Below are positions 1-7,553 of a stretch of DNA of 17,154 nucleotides, in pieces. Below the pieces are notes generated by a model. The model did no database searches. It was given only the letters and a program-made list of their open reading frames with translations, and was not told the origin of the DNA. Both the position numbers and the translations under genes were made by a program. Numbering within the stretch: the stretch's first letter is position 1; every line of letters starts with the position of its first letter. Source of the DNA: Candidatus Methylomirabilota bacterium (GTDB lineage: Bacteria > Methylomirabilota > Methylomirabilia > Methylomirabilales > 2-02-FULL-66-22); assembly GCA_016209725.1 (NCBI GenBank), contig JACQVO010000091.1, forward strand, positions 1-17,154. Reading direction: 5' to 3'.

Positions 1-38
1 ACCTCGAACATTGAACCTCGAACCGGGAACCGGTGGAC
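1..38. repeat. Degenerate heptad repeat downstream of the M16 peptidase gene
   Basis: Seen directly: the triplet GAA recurs at 6, 13, 20 and 27, exactly 7 nt apart, in units resembling CCTCGAA, CATTGAA, CCTCGAA and CCGGGAA. The tract sits immediately downstream of the peptidase stop codon and probably continues beyond the window edge. Its unit differs from those in the other gaps, but the 7-nt period is shared. Confidence 0.6.
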
Positions 39-43
39 CGGCT

Positions 44-1252
44 CTACGCCAGGTGGCCGATGGTGGTCAGGGCGTAGCGCTCCGGCTCGAAGAGGGACCG
101 GTTGAGTTCGGCGAAGGTCTCGGGCGACACCCCGTCAATGCCCCGGATGATGTCGTCCAGATCGAAGTAGCGCCCGAAATAGATCTCGGTCTTGGCCAGG
201 CGGGTCATGCGGCTGCTGGTGCTCTCCAGCCCCAGCAGGAGGTTCCCCTTGAGCTGCGCCTTGGCTCGATGGAACTCGTCTAGGTCCACCGGGCCCTGGC
301 GCAGGCGCGCGAACTCCGCCCGGATCAGCTCCACCACCTGCGGGTAGGCCTCGGAGCTGGTCCCGGCGTACACGGCCAGCAGCCCGGCCTCCTGGTAGGA
401 GGCCTGGTACGAATAGATGGAGTAGGCCAGCCCGCGCTTCTCGCGGACCTCCTGGAAGAGTCGGGAGCTCATGGAGCTGCCCAGGATGGCGTTCAGCAGG
501 TAGAAGGCGTACCGGTTGGTGTGATTGTAGGGCAGTCCCTCGGCGCCCAGGACCAGGTGCAGTTGCGCCGAGCCCCGCTCCTCGTGATGGACCGTGTGAC
601 AGGAGGTGGGTGAGGACCCGTTGGCGGGGATGGAGCGTCCGCGCCAGGCGCCGAAGGCGGAGTGGACCAGCTCCGCCACCCTCCCGTGCTCGAGATCACC
701 CGCGGCGGCCACGATGACCCGATCCGGCTGATAGAAGTCGCGGAGGTGGTCCAGGATGTCCTGCCGGGTCAGGGCCTGGAGGGTACGGCGAAAGCCCAGG
801 ACCGGCCGCCCGAGGGGATGATCCGGCCAAAGCTGCTGCGCGAAGAGGTCGTGGATCAGGTCATCGGGGTCGTCCTCGACCATCTTGATCTCTTCCTGGA
901 CGACGCGCCGCTCCTTCTCGATGTCCCCGGGGTCCAGTCGGGGGCGAAGCAGGAGGTCGCTCAGCAGGTCCACTGCCAGCGGCAGGTCCTCCCCCAGCAC
1001 CTTGGCATACAGACAGGTGTTCTCCCGCGAGGTGAAGGCGTCCAGCGTCCCGCCCACGCCGTCGATGGCCTGGGCGATCTCCTCGGCGCTCCGGCTCTCG
1101 GTTCCTTTGAAGAGCAAGTGCTCGATGAAGTGCGAGATGCCGGCCCGCTCCGCGGGCTCGTACCGGGAGCCCACCTTGACCCATACCCCGATGGAGACGG
1201 AGCGCACCTGCGGCATCTGCTCCGTCAGGACCACGATGCCGCTGGGGAGCAC
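44..1252 (-). CDS. M16 family zinc metallopeptidase (processing-peptidase-like)
   Basis: This is a 402-residue inverzincin-type peptidase of the M16B family, related to bacterial YmxG/MlpA proteins and the beta subunit of mitochondrial processing peptidase. The inverted zinc motif HxxEH is at H41-E44-H45, and the third ligand is probably E121 in QEEI, 76 residues later as expected. The M16 C-terminal half follows, so the protein looks complete. It is the last gene of the cluster, 20 nt after pnp, a position seen in several phyla; its substrate is unknown. The given start is GTG at 1252, but an AAGGAG lies flush against it, too close to act as its ribosome-binding site. The reading frame stays open upstream and encodes Tyr-Lys-Lys-Glu, which resembles the usual N-terminus of this family, so translation may begin at a non-standard codon near 1267. 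Family assignment is firm; the start is not. Confidence 0.93.
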   Translation of the reverse strand: MLPSGIVVLTEQMPQVRSVSIGVWVKVGSRYEPAERAGISHFIEHLLFKGTESRSAEEIAQAIDGVGGTLDAFTSRENTCLYAKVLGEDLPLAVDLLSDLLLRPRLDPGDIEKERRVVQEEIKMVEDDPDDLIHDLFAQQLWPDHPLGRPVLGFRRTLQALTRQDILDHLRDFYQPDRVIVAAAGDLEHGRVAELVHSAFGAWRGRSIPANGSSPTSCHTVHHEERGSAQLHLVLGAEGLPYNHTNRYAFYLLNAILGSSMSSRLFQEVREKRGLAYSIYSYQASYQEAGLLAVYAGTSSEAYPQVVELIRAEFARLRQGPVDLDEFHRAKAQLKGNLLLGLESTSSRMTRLAKTEIYFGRYFDLDDIIRGIDGVSPETFAELNRSLFEPERYALTTIGHLA

Positions 1253-1272
1253 CTCCTTCTTGTAGAGGCCGG

Positions 1273-3450
1273 CTACCTTCCCGATGGCTTCTTCCCCCCC
1301 TGGCGGAGTCCCTCGTCCTCGCCGGGCCTGGCCCCGGCGGGAGGCGCGGAGGCCGCGTCGGCCTTCTCGGCGGCCTCCCGGAGGAGCTCGCGACGGCTCA
1401 GGCGGATCTTCCCCGCCTTGTCCACCTCGATCACCTTGACCATGACCTCTTCGCCTTCCTTGAGGACATCCTCCACCCGCTTGATGCGCTCCTGCGAGAT
1501 CTGCGAGATGTGCAGCAGCCCGTCCGTGCCCGGCAGGATCTCCACGAAGGCGCCGAAGTCCATGATCTTGACCACCTTCCCCAGATAGACCTTCCCCACC
1601 TCCGGAACCTCGACGATCCGGCCGATGATCTCCATGGCCTTCTGCGCGGCCGCCTCGTCCACGGAGGCAATGGCCACGGTCCCGTCATCCTCGATGTCGA
1701 TCTTGACCCCGGTCTGCTCCACGATGCCGCGGATGATCTTGCCGCCGGGCCCGATGACCTCCCGGATCTTGTCCACGGGGATTTTGAAGGAAATGATCCG
1801 CGGTGCGTACGGGCTCAGGGCCGACCGCGGCTTGGCCAGGGCCCGGTCCATGCTGTCCAGGACCTGGAGACGCGCCTGCCGGGCCTGGCTCAGGGCCTGG
1901 CGGAGGACGGCCTCGGTGATCCCCTGGATCTTGATGTCCATCTGCATGGACGTGACCCCCACGCGGGTCCCGGCCACCTTGAAGTCCATGTCCCCGAGGT
2001 GATCCTCCAGGCCCTGGATGTCGGTGAGGACCGCCGTCTTTTCCCCTTCCTTCACCAGTCCCATGGCCACCCCGGCCACCGCCGCCCGCACCGGGACGCC
2101 GGCGTCCATCAGGGAGAGGCTGGCGCCGCACACGGTCGCCATGGAGGAGGAGCCGTTGGATTCCAGAATGTCGGAAACGATGCGCACCGTGTAGGGGAAG
2201 TCCTCCTTGGGGGGCAGCACGGACTGGATGGCCCGCTCCGCCAGGGCGCCGTGGCCGATGTCCCGCCGGCTGGCCCCGCGCATGAACTTGACCTCCCCCA
2301 CCGAGAAGGGAGGGAAGTTGTAGTGGAGCATGAAGCGCTTGAAGGATTCGCCTTCAATGTCGTCCAGTCGCTGCTCGTCTTCGGATGTCCCGAGCGTGGT
2401 GGTCACCAGGGCCTGGGTCTGCCCCCGGGTAAACAGGGCGGAGCCGTGGGTGCGGGGCAGGACCCCCACCTCGCAGGTGATGGGCCGCACCTGCGTCACG
2501 CTGCGCCCATCGGCGCGGCGCCCCTTCTCCAGGATCAGGCGGCGCATCTCCTGCTTTTCGAGTTCCTCGAAGATCTCCTTGACCTGGAACGCGGTCCCGG
2601 GGGGATCCGAAGCCACGGTCTCCAGGGCCTCATCCAGGAGCATTCTGCGCCGCGCCTTCTGTTCCTCCTTCTCCGGGACGAAGGCCAGCTCGCGGATGCG
2701 GGAGCGGCACAGCCCCTCGACACGGCCCTGGAGCTCCGGGTCCACCGGGGGCGACACGAACGCCACCTTGTTCACGCCCATCTGCCGGGCCAGCTCGTGC
2801 TGGATCTGGATGATGGGCTGGAGGGCCCGATGGCCGAAGAGCAGCGCCTCCAGCAGCAGTTCCTCCGCCACCTCGCCGGCGCCGCCCTCGACCATGACCA
2901 CGGCGGCGTCGGTCCCGGCCACCACCATGTCCACGTCGCTCTGATCGAGCTGGGCGTAGGTCGGGTTCGCGACGAGTCGCCCCTCCACGCGCCCGACCCG
3001 CACGCAGCCCATGGGCCCCAGGAAGGGAATGGGCGAGACGGCGAGGGCCGCCGAGGCCCCCACCACGGCCAGCACGTCGGGATCGTTCTCCTGGTCGGCC
3101 GAGAGGACCGTGGCGATGATTTGGACGTCCTGGTGGTACCCCGATGGGAACAGGGGGCGGATGGGGCGGTCGATCAGGCGGGCGGTGAGCGTCTCCTTCT
3201 CGTGGGGCCGTCCCTCCCGCTTGAAGAACCCGCCGGGGATCTTCCCGGCAGCATAGGCCCGTTCCTGGTAATCCACCGTCAAGGGGAAGAAGTCGATCCC
3301 CTCCCGGGGCTGCTTGGAGGCGACGGCCGTCACCAGGACCACCGTGTCCCCGTAGCGCACCCACGCCGCCCCGTCGGCGGCCCGGGCCACGCGCCCCGCC
3401 TCGATGCTGAGGGTCCTCCCCTCGAGACTGACCTCGGTGCGATACGTCAT
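1273..3450 (-). CDS. pnp: Polyribonucleotide nucleotidyltransferase (PNPase)
   Basis: PNPase degrades RNA 3'-to-5' by phosphorolysis and acts as a homotrimer, often within a degradosome. The 725-residue length is normal. Domains in order: first RNase PH-like domain (about 1-145), helical linker (about 150-300), second RNase PH-like domain (about 310-540), KH domain (about 550-610, GxxG as GPGG at 567-570) and S1 domain (about 618-688). The catalytic region is intact: D483 and D489 in the EDHLGDMDFK stretch match the metal-binding aspartates of E. coli PNPase, with K491 following. The last 35 residues are a low-complexity Ala/Pro/Gly/Lys tail. The ATG overlaps the rpsO stop codon as ATGA (3447-3450), so translation is probably coupled to S15. 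This leaves no room for the intergenic RNase III hairpin through which E. coli PNPase controls itself. Confidence 0.98.
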   Translation of the reverse strand: MTYRTEVSLEGRTLSIEAGRVARAADGAAWVRYGDTVVLVTAVASKQPREGIDFFPLTVDYQERAYAAGKIPGGFFKREGRPHEKETLTARLIDRPIRPLFPSGYHQDVQIIATVLSADQENDPDVLAVVGASAALAVSPIPFLGPMGCVRVGRVEGRLVANPTYAQLDQSDVDMVVAGTDAAVVMVEGGAGEVAEELLLEALLFGHRALQPIIQIQHELARQMGVNKVAFVSPPVDPELQGRVEGLCRSRIRELAFVPEKEEQKARRRMLLDEALETVASDPPGTAFQVKEIFEELEKQEMRRLILEKGRRADGRSVTQVRPITCEVGVLPRTHGSALFTRGQTQALVTTTLGTSEDEQRLDDIEGESFKRFMLHYNFPPFSVGEVKFMRGASRRDIGHGALAERAIQSVLPPKEDFPYTVRIVSDILESNGSSSMATVCGASLSLMDAGVPVRAAVAGVAMGLVKEGEKTAVLTDIQGLEDHLGDMDFKVAGTRVGVTSMQMDIKIQGITEAVLRQALSQARQARLQVLDSMDRALAKPRSALSPYAPRIISFKIPVDKIREVIGPGGKIIRGIVEQTGVKIDIEDDGTVAIASVDEAAAQKAMEIIGRIVEVPEVGKVYLGKVVKIMDFGAFVEILPGTDGLLHISQISQERIKRVEDVLKEGEEVMVKVIEVDKAGKIRLSRRELLREAAEKADAASAPPAGARPGEDEGLRQGGKKPSGR

Positions 3451-3716
3451 TTGCGAATGCCCAGCCTTTCGATCACGCGTTTGTACCGGTCCACATCCTT
3501 CTGCTTCAGGTAATCGAGGAGCTTCCTGCGGCGCCCCACCAGCCTGAGGAGGCCGCGCCGCGAGTGGTGATCTTTCTTGTGGAGCGTGAGATGTTCCGTC
3601 AGGTAGCCGATCCGGCCGCTCAACAGCGCGATCTGCACCTCCGGCGAGCCCGTATCCTCTTCGTGCAGGCGGTACTGGCCGATGATCTCACCCTTGTTCT
3701 CATAATCCTTTGGCAT
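3447..3716 (-). CDS. rpsO: 30S ribosomal protein S15
   Basis: S15 binds the three-way junction of the 16S rRNA central domain early in 30S assembly and forms bridge B4 with the 50S subunit. The 89-residue product has the usual family length. The conserved core is present: DTGSPEVQ at 21-28, then LT.HL..H.KDHHSRRGLL across 39-57, and the RRRKLLDYL helix. I chose ATG 3716 because it begins directly with the family N-terminus and has GGGGAG 7 nt upstream; the frame extends nine codons further, but that extension is not conserved. It lies 64 nt after ribF and overlaps pnp by 4 nt. In E. coli S15 represses its own translation through a leader pseudoknot; I cannot show such a structure here. Confidence 0.98.
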   Translation of the reverse strand: MPKDYENKGEIIGQYRLHEEDTGSPEVQIALLSGRIGYLTEHLTLHKKDHHSRRGLLRLVGRRRKLLDYLKQKDVDRYKRVIERLGIRK

Positions 3717-3764
3717 GATCGCTCTCCCCTCTCTCGGGGCCACACCGGTCCCCCACGGCGAGGG

Positions 3765-3793
3765 AAATTAGCACAGGGCCCTAGGAGTGTAAA
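3765..3793 (-). promoter_or_regulatory. Possible internal promoter for rpsO-pnp
   Basis: On the minus strand a TTTACA (3788-3793, 5 of 6 matches to TTGACA) overlaps the end of ribF. A weak -10 candidate follows: TAATTT (3765-3770) at 17-nt spacing, or GCTAAT (3767-3772) with an upstream TG at 15-nt spacing. Separate rpsO promoters are known in other bacteria. The weak -10 keeps confidence low. Confidence 0.3.
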
Positions 3794-4749
3794 GTCCAAT
3801 CTGGCCAGGGGAGGGCACGTGCGGCCTGCCAGACGGCCTCCGACGCCTCCCGGTCGCGGGAAAGTTGCGCGGCCAGCGCCTCGGCGGAGGCGAAGCGCTG
3901 CGTATCGCGCAGCCGCCGCAGAAAGAACGCGGTGAGTCGCCGGCCGTACAGCGGCTCATTCCAGGCCGGCATGTGGATCTCCAGCCGTGGGACCCCCGTC
4001 CCGAAGGTCGGCGCATCCCCCAAGTTCATCATGGCATCCTGAAAGGCGCCCCGCAGCAGCACCCGCCCCGCATACACCCCGTCCAGGAGCGGGAGCGGCT
4101 CCGGCACCGCCACGTTCGCCGTGGGGAAGCCCAGTGCGCGACCGCGACCCGCCCCCGGCTGGACCTCGCCCTCCAGGCAGTAGGGCCGGCCCAGGAACCG
4201 CTGCGCCTCCTCCACCCTCCCCTCGGCCAGGAGCGCCCGGATCATGCGACTGCTCACCACCACACCATCCAGGCTCACGGGCGGAACCACCTCCACCCAG
4301 TAGCCTGCCCCGGGGGACAGGGCCCGGAGGAGGCTGGCATCTCCTTGCCGACCCTTGCCGAAGCCGAAGTCGTACCCCACGCAGAGACCGGCGACCTGGA
4401 GGCCCTCCACCAGCACTCTCCGCACGAACTCCTCGGCCTCCAAGTCGGCCATGGCCGGTGAAAAGTGAATAGCCACCGTCGCCTCCATCCCGAGGCGACG
4501 GAGCAGGGCCAGCTTGATCGGCAGGGGCGTGATCAATGCCGGCACCTGCCCGGGCCGGAGGACCTCCAGGGGATGCCGCACGAACGTCACGACCCCCGCT
4601 GTTCCACCCACGGCGGCGACCCGTTCCCGGACGCGTCGCAGGATCTCCTGGTGGCCGAGATGGACCCCGTCCATGGTCCCCATGGCCAACACGGGCTTCG
4701 GCACATCCCAGCGGAGGTCGTCGAGACCCGTGGCCTGGAGCACGCGCAT
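3781..4749 (-). CDS. ribF: Bifunctional riboflavin kinase / FAD synthetase
   Basis: RibF phosphorylates riboflavin to FMN and then adenylylates it to FAD. The 322-residue product has both domains. The N-terminal nucleotidyltransferase domain (about 15-175) carries the HxGH motif at H30-H33, preceded by GTMDG where GNFDG is usual, and an SSRMIR motif at 166-171. The C-terminal flavokinase domain (about 183-310) has GFPTAN at 207-212, the NLGDAPTFG segment and the conserved glutamate of EIH. I chose ATG 4749, 13 nt after the truB stop, because residues upstream in the open frame read as a shadow of truB. The only ribosome-binding candidate is a GAGG overlapping the truB stop codon, so translation may depend on coupling. 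Adjacency to truB and rpsO is a common arrangement. Confidence 0.96.
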   Translation of the reverse strand: MRVLQATGLDDLRWDVPKPVLAMGTMDGVHLGHQEILRRVRERVAAVGGTAGVVTFVRHPLEVLRPGQVPALITPLPIKLALLRRLGMEATVAIHFSPAMADLEAEEFVRRVLVEGLQVAGLCVGYDFGFGKGRQGDASLLRALSPGAGYWVEVVPPVSLDGVVVSSRMIRALLAEGRVEEAQRFLGRPYCLEGEVQPGAGRGRALGFPTANVAVPEPLPLLDGVYAGRVLLRGAFQDAMMNLGDAPTFGTGVPRLEIHMPAWNEPLYGRRLTAFFLRRLRDTQRFASAEALAAQLSRDREASEAVWQAARALPWPDWTLHS

Positions 4750-4762
4750 GGTCGGCCCGGCC

Positions 4763-5722
4763 TCAGGCCACGCCGGAGAACACCCGCACGGGGTGCAGCA
4801 CCACGCGGGTTTTCTCGCAGGCGGCGAAGTCCGGCGAAGCCAGCGTGGTCTCCGCCAGCGACAGGAGCTGCCTGCGGAAGCCCAGGACCCGCACCAGGGT
4901 CCCGCGGCCCACATCGGGCGGGAACTGCACCACCAGGGCGGCCGCCACCGCCCCCCCGTGCAGGATGAGGGGCCCCGCCTCCGGCGCCACGCGGACGGCG
5001 GGGAGGTGGGCCAGGGCCTCGCCGATGGGCATGAGCACATCGGAGAGGCGTCCCTCGCGCACCCGGTCCTCCAGTTCGCCCAGCCTCAGAATCCCCTCCA
5101 TGCCGAACCGCCCCGACCGCGTGCGGGTGAGCGCGTGCAGGTGGCCCCCGCAGCCCAGGGCCCGGCCGATGTCGTCACACAGGCTCCGGGCATAGGTGCC
5201 CTTGGAGCAGGTCGCGCGCAGGCGGGCGAAGGGGGGAGTGAACTCCAGCAGTTCCAGCGTGTGAATCCGGATCGTGACCGGGCGCCGTTCCACCGATTGC
5301 CCGCGGCGCGCCAGGCGGTACAGGCGCTCCCCCTGAACCTTCTTGGCCGAGAAGAGGGGCGGCACCTGTTGGATCTCTCCGATGAACCGGGGCAGGACGG
5401 CCAGGAGATCCTCCCGCCGGACCCGGACCTCCTCCACCCGCCCCGTCTCCTTCCCCGCAGCATCCAGCGTATCGGTGGTGATCCCCAGGCGCAGCGTCAT
5501 GACGTATTCCTTGTCCGCCTGGGTCAGGTACTGGGCGATCCGCGTGGCGCGCCCCACACACAGCGGCAGGACACCCGTGGCCTGGGGATCCAGCGTCCCG
5601 GTGTGGCCCACCCGCCGGACCCCCAGGATCTTGCGGACGGCGTCCACCACGTCGTGGGAGGTCATCCCCGACGGCTTGTTGATGTTCAGGACCCCGTGCA
5701 CTTCCGGTGTCACCCGCACCAT
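4763..5722 (-). CDS. truB: tRNA pseudouridine(55) synthase
   Basis: TruB isomerises U55 in the T-loop of nearly all tRNAs and also acts as an RNA chaperone. The 319-residue protein shows the TruB signature HTGTLDPQATGVLP, with catalytic aspartate D45. Other conserved elements are NINKPSGMTSHDVV near the N-terminus, the QVPPLFSAKKV loop and the CSKGTYARSLCDDIG segment. The last 80 or so residues resemble the PUA-like C-terminal domain, although I see no strong motif there. The start is ATG 5722, with only a weak GAGA upstream, because the preceding 70 nt are a heptad repeat tract. The gene follows nrnA by 39 nt and precedes ribF by 13 nt. Confidence 0.97.
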   Translation of the reverse strand: MVRVTPEVHGVLNINKPSGMTSHDVVDAVRKILGVRRVGHTGTLDPQATGVLPLCVGRATRIAQYLTQADKEYVMTLRLGITTDTLDAAGKETGRVEEVRVRREDLLAVLPRFIGEIQQVPPLFSAKKVQGERLYRLARRGQSVERRPVTIRIHTLELLEFTPPFARLRATCSKGTYARSLCDDIGRALGCGGHLHALTRTRSGRFGMEGILRLGELEDRVREGRLSDVLMPIGEALAHLPAVRVAPEAGPLILHGGAVAAALVVQFPPDVGRGTLVRVLGFRRQLLSLAETTLASPDFAACEKTRVVLHPVRVFSGVA

Positions 5723-5724
5723 GC

Positions 5725-5794
5725 CATTCTCGATTGCCGATCGCTGATTGCTGCATGCCGTTCAATCCGCATTCCGCATTCCCCATTCCGAAAT
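5725..5794. repeat. Heptad repeat between nrnA and truB, entering the nrnA 3' end
   Basis: Seen directly in plus-strand orientation: a block of GATTGCC-like units at 732, 739 and 746, then CCGCATT-like units at 767, 774, 781 and 788. Unit borders keep a 7-nt phase across the whole tract (732 + 5x7 = 767) although the motif changes. The part from 5765 onward is also read as the last codons of nrnA. Confidence 0.65.
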
Positions 5795-6751
5795 GAGGTA
5801 CGCCTCGGCCGCCTCCAACACCCGCGTCCTGGCCTCCGCCAGCTCCCCCGAGAGCGTGCACCCCGCCGCGTTCCGATGCCCGCCGCCGCCGAACCGCCCC
5901 GCCAGACGTGTCACGTCGAGGCCGCCGCGGGAACGGAAGCTCACCTTCAGCGTGGTGGGCGAAACCTCCTTGAAGGCGATGGCGATCTCGACCCCCCGGA
6001 TGGCCCGAACGTAGTTGACGAAGTCCTCGCTGACCTCCAGTCCCAGCCCGGCCCGCGACTGCGCGGCGCAGGTCACCTCGATCCAGGCCACGCGGCCGTC
6101 GCGGCTCAGTCGAAGACTGGCCAGGGCCTCACTCAGCAGATGCCACTCGCGGGGATCACGGCTGCCGAACAACCATCGGGCGACATCCTCGACTGCGGCC
6201 CCGCATTCCACCAGATCCGCCGCCACCCGCAGCGACTCCGGCGTGGCGTTTCCGTACTGGAAGGAGCCCGTGTCGGCCAGGATGGCGGCGTACAGGTTCG
6301 TCGCCACCGTCTTCCCGATCGGGAAGCCGCCCCGGCGGAGGATCCGGTAGACCATCTCGCCGGCCGATGAGGCCTCGGGCTCGACCCAGTTCACATCGCC
6401 GAAGCGACTGTTGCTAGCATGATGATCCACGTTGAGGACCACGGCACCGGCCGGCCGGCCACTGAGCAACCCGCCCGTTCGTTCGAGGTTGCTGGTGTCC
6501 AGGACCAGGTAACAGGCATAGGTCTGGCCGCTCTGCACCTCCCGCCGGAGATCACTGGCCCCGGGCAGGCTGAGCAACTCGGGGGGCAGGGGGTCGGCAT
6601 TGTATACCCCCGTCACCTTCCCGGCCTCGCGCAGCGCCAGCGCGGCCCCCAGCGTTGCTCCGATGGAATCCGTGTCTGGAGATACGTGGGCCAGGACCGC
6701 CACCGAGGGCGCCGCCCGGAGGGTCTCGATGACCCGCTCCAGGTCACTCAC
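5762..6751 (-). CDS. nrnA: DHH-DHHA1 phosphoesterase, NrnA-like nanoRNase / pAp phosphatase
   Basis: This family hydrolyses very short RNA oligonucleotides (nanoRNAs) and often 3'-phosphoadenosine 5'-phosphate. The 329-residue protein has the DHH domain with metal-binding motifs HVSPDTDS (H22, D26, D28), LDTSN (D85), the eponymous DHH at D109-H111, and LADTGSF (D160). The DHHA1 domain ends with the substrate-binding GGGGH at 288-292. The start is GTG 6751, inside the rbfA coding sequence (8-nt overlap), so translation is probably coupled. An AAGGAG (6752-6757) is flush against this GTG, which leaves the true start uncertain; CTG at codon 4 would give 9-nt spacing. The last nine residues and the stop are encoded by a heptad repeat. 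This linkage to rbfA and truB is widespread. Confidence 0.93.
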   Translation of the reverse strand: MSDLERVIETLRAAPSVAVLAHVSPDTDSIGATLGAALALREAGKVTGVYNADPLPPELLSLPGASDLRREVQSGQTYACYLVLDTSNLERTGGLLSGRPAGAVVLNVDHHASNSRFGDVNWVEPEASSAGEMVYRILRRGGFPIGKTVATNLYAAILADTGSFQYGNATPESLRVAADLVECGAAVEDVARWLFGSRDPREWHLLSEALASLRLSRDGRVAWIEVTCAAQSRAGLGLEVSEDFVNYVRAIRGVEIAIAFKEVSPTTLKVSFRSRGGLDVTRLAGRFGGGGHRNAAGCTLSGELAEARTRVLEAAEAYLISEWGMRNAD

Positions 6752-7112
6752 CTCCTTGGTCCTCGGGCACCGCGATCTGCTTCAAGAGTGCGGCCACATG
6801 CAGGCTCCGCTCCACCGAGTCGTCGGCCTCGAAGGTGAGTTCCGGCGCGTAGCGCAGGTGCAGGATCCGGCCCAGGTGTCCGCGCAGGAACCCCGCCGCC
6901 GATCGGAGGCCCGTGAGCGTCTCCTCGACGCCGCCCGGGCGGCCGGTGCTCGTGAAGAGCACGCGGGCATGGCGCAGGTCCCCGCTCACCCGCACCGCGG
7001 TGATGGTCACCTGATGCAGGCGGGGGTCCCTGACCTCCCGCAGGAGCAGGCGGCTGAGCTCTTCCTGGATCAGACCGGCCACCCGGTCGGCCCGCTTGAA
7101 CGGTACTGGCAT
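6744..7112 (-). CDS. rbfA: 30S ribosome-binding factor A
   Basis: RbfA binds the immature 30S subunit near helix 1 of 16S rRNA, helps late maturation of the 17S precursor and is released before initiation. The 122-residue product is a single KH-like domain of normal length. It begins with the family N-terminus (FKRADRVAGLIQEELS at 5-20), continues with REVRDPRL and the VSGDLRHARV strand, and ends with LRYAPELTFEADDSVE. I chose ATG 7112 because the frame upstream only translates a repeat tract. No Shine-Dalgarno sequence is visible before this ATG, since the heptad repeat runs up to it. The stop codon lies inside the nrnA start region. Confidence 0.95.
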   Translation of the reverse strand: MPVPFKRADRVAGLIQEELSRLLLREVRDPRLHQVTITAVRVSGDLRHARVLFTSTGRPGGVEETLTGLRSAAGFLRGHLGRILHLRYAPELTFEADDSVERSLHVAALLKQIAVPEDQGGE

Positions 7113-7115
7113 GGG

Positions 7116-7220
7116 GATTGGAAGTTGGAAACTGGAAATCGGAAGTGCGGAGTGCAGCACGAACCCGGGGGCCGGTCCCAGTTTCCAGTTTCCAGTTTCC
7201 GGCACCCAGTTTCCAGAGGG
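7116..7220. repeat. Phase-locked heptad repeat with inverted arms, ylxP-rbfA gap
   Basis: Seen directly: fifteen consecutive 7-nt units fill the gap. Units near the left end resemble AACTGGA; those from 7179 are CAGTTTC (7179, 7186, 7193, 7207). The two halves are complementary: the 11-mer at 7127-7137 has perfect inverted copies at 7183-7193 and 7190-7200. The transcript could therefore form a long hairpin. The tract abuts the rbfA start and ends just before the ylxP stop. Confidence 0.75.
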
Positions 7221-7222
7221 AC

Positions 7223-7510
7223 TCAGTGGGTGACGAGATCGATCTCGTAGTCCACCACCAGGGCCTCGCCGTGTGCCTCGATCCAGTTCACCACCTTGGA
7301 CAGGGTCTCATCCACCATGCGGGCATCCTTGCTGACCGCCGCCACCCCCAGCGTGGCCCGCTGCCAGTCGTCCAGGCGATCCACCTCGGCAATGCCCACA
7401 TTGAATCGCGCCTGGACCCGGTCCTTGAGGCTCTTGATCACCCGCCGCTTATCCTTCAGCGACGCGCTCTCCGGGATCCGGAGCTCGATCTTGCAACTGC
7501 CGACCGTCAT
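7223..7510 (-). CDS. ylxP: DUF503 / YlxP family protein
   Basis: A 95-residue protein of the DUF503 family, found between infB and rbfA in many bacteria. The family has a ferredoxin-like fold; its role is not established, though its position points to ribosome assembly or function. The family signature is clear: SLKDKRRVIKSLKDRV at 17-32 followed by RFNVGIAEVD at 35-44, then the conserved W49 and a C-terminal EIDLVTH. I chose ATG 7510 because the conserved part starts within a few residues; 34 further in-frame codons upstream are repeat-derived and unlike the family. Only a weak GGGG lies about 8 nt before the ATG. Family assignment is strong, function is not known. Confidence 0.9.
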   Translation of the reverse strand: MTVGSCKIELRIPESASLKDKRRVIKSLKDRVQARFNVGIAEVDRLDDWQRATLGVAAVSKDARMVDETLSKVVNWIEAHGEALVVDYEIDLVTH

Positions 7511-7553
7511 GCCGCGAACCCCGCAATGGGCAATTCCCCCGTCTTGGCGGGGC

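Noticed and set aside
1510..3513. Long plus-strand open frame opposite pnp (667 codons)
   Set aside because: It is antisense to a complete, well-conserved PNPase; the His/Asp/Gly-rich translation has no recognisable domain and is typical of GC-rich shadow frames.
4514..6370. Plus-strand open frame spanning ribF, truB and nrnA (618 codons)
   Set aside because: It crosses three verified genes in antisense and shows no conserved motif.
7113..7205. N-terminal extension of rbfA through the repeat tract
   Set aside because: The extra 31 residues are a translation of heptad repeats, and the RbfA family begins at the later ATG.
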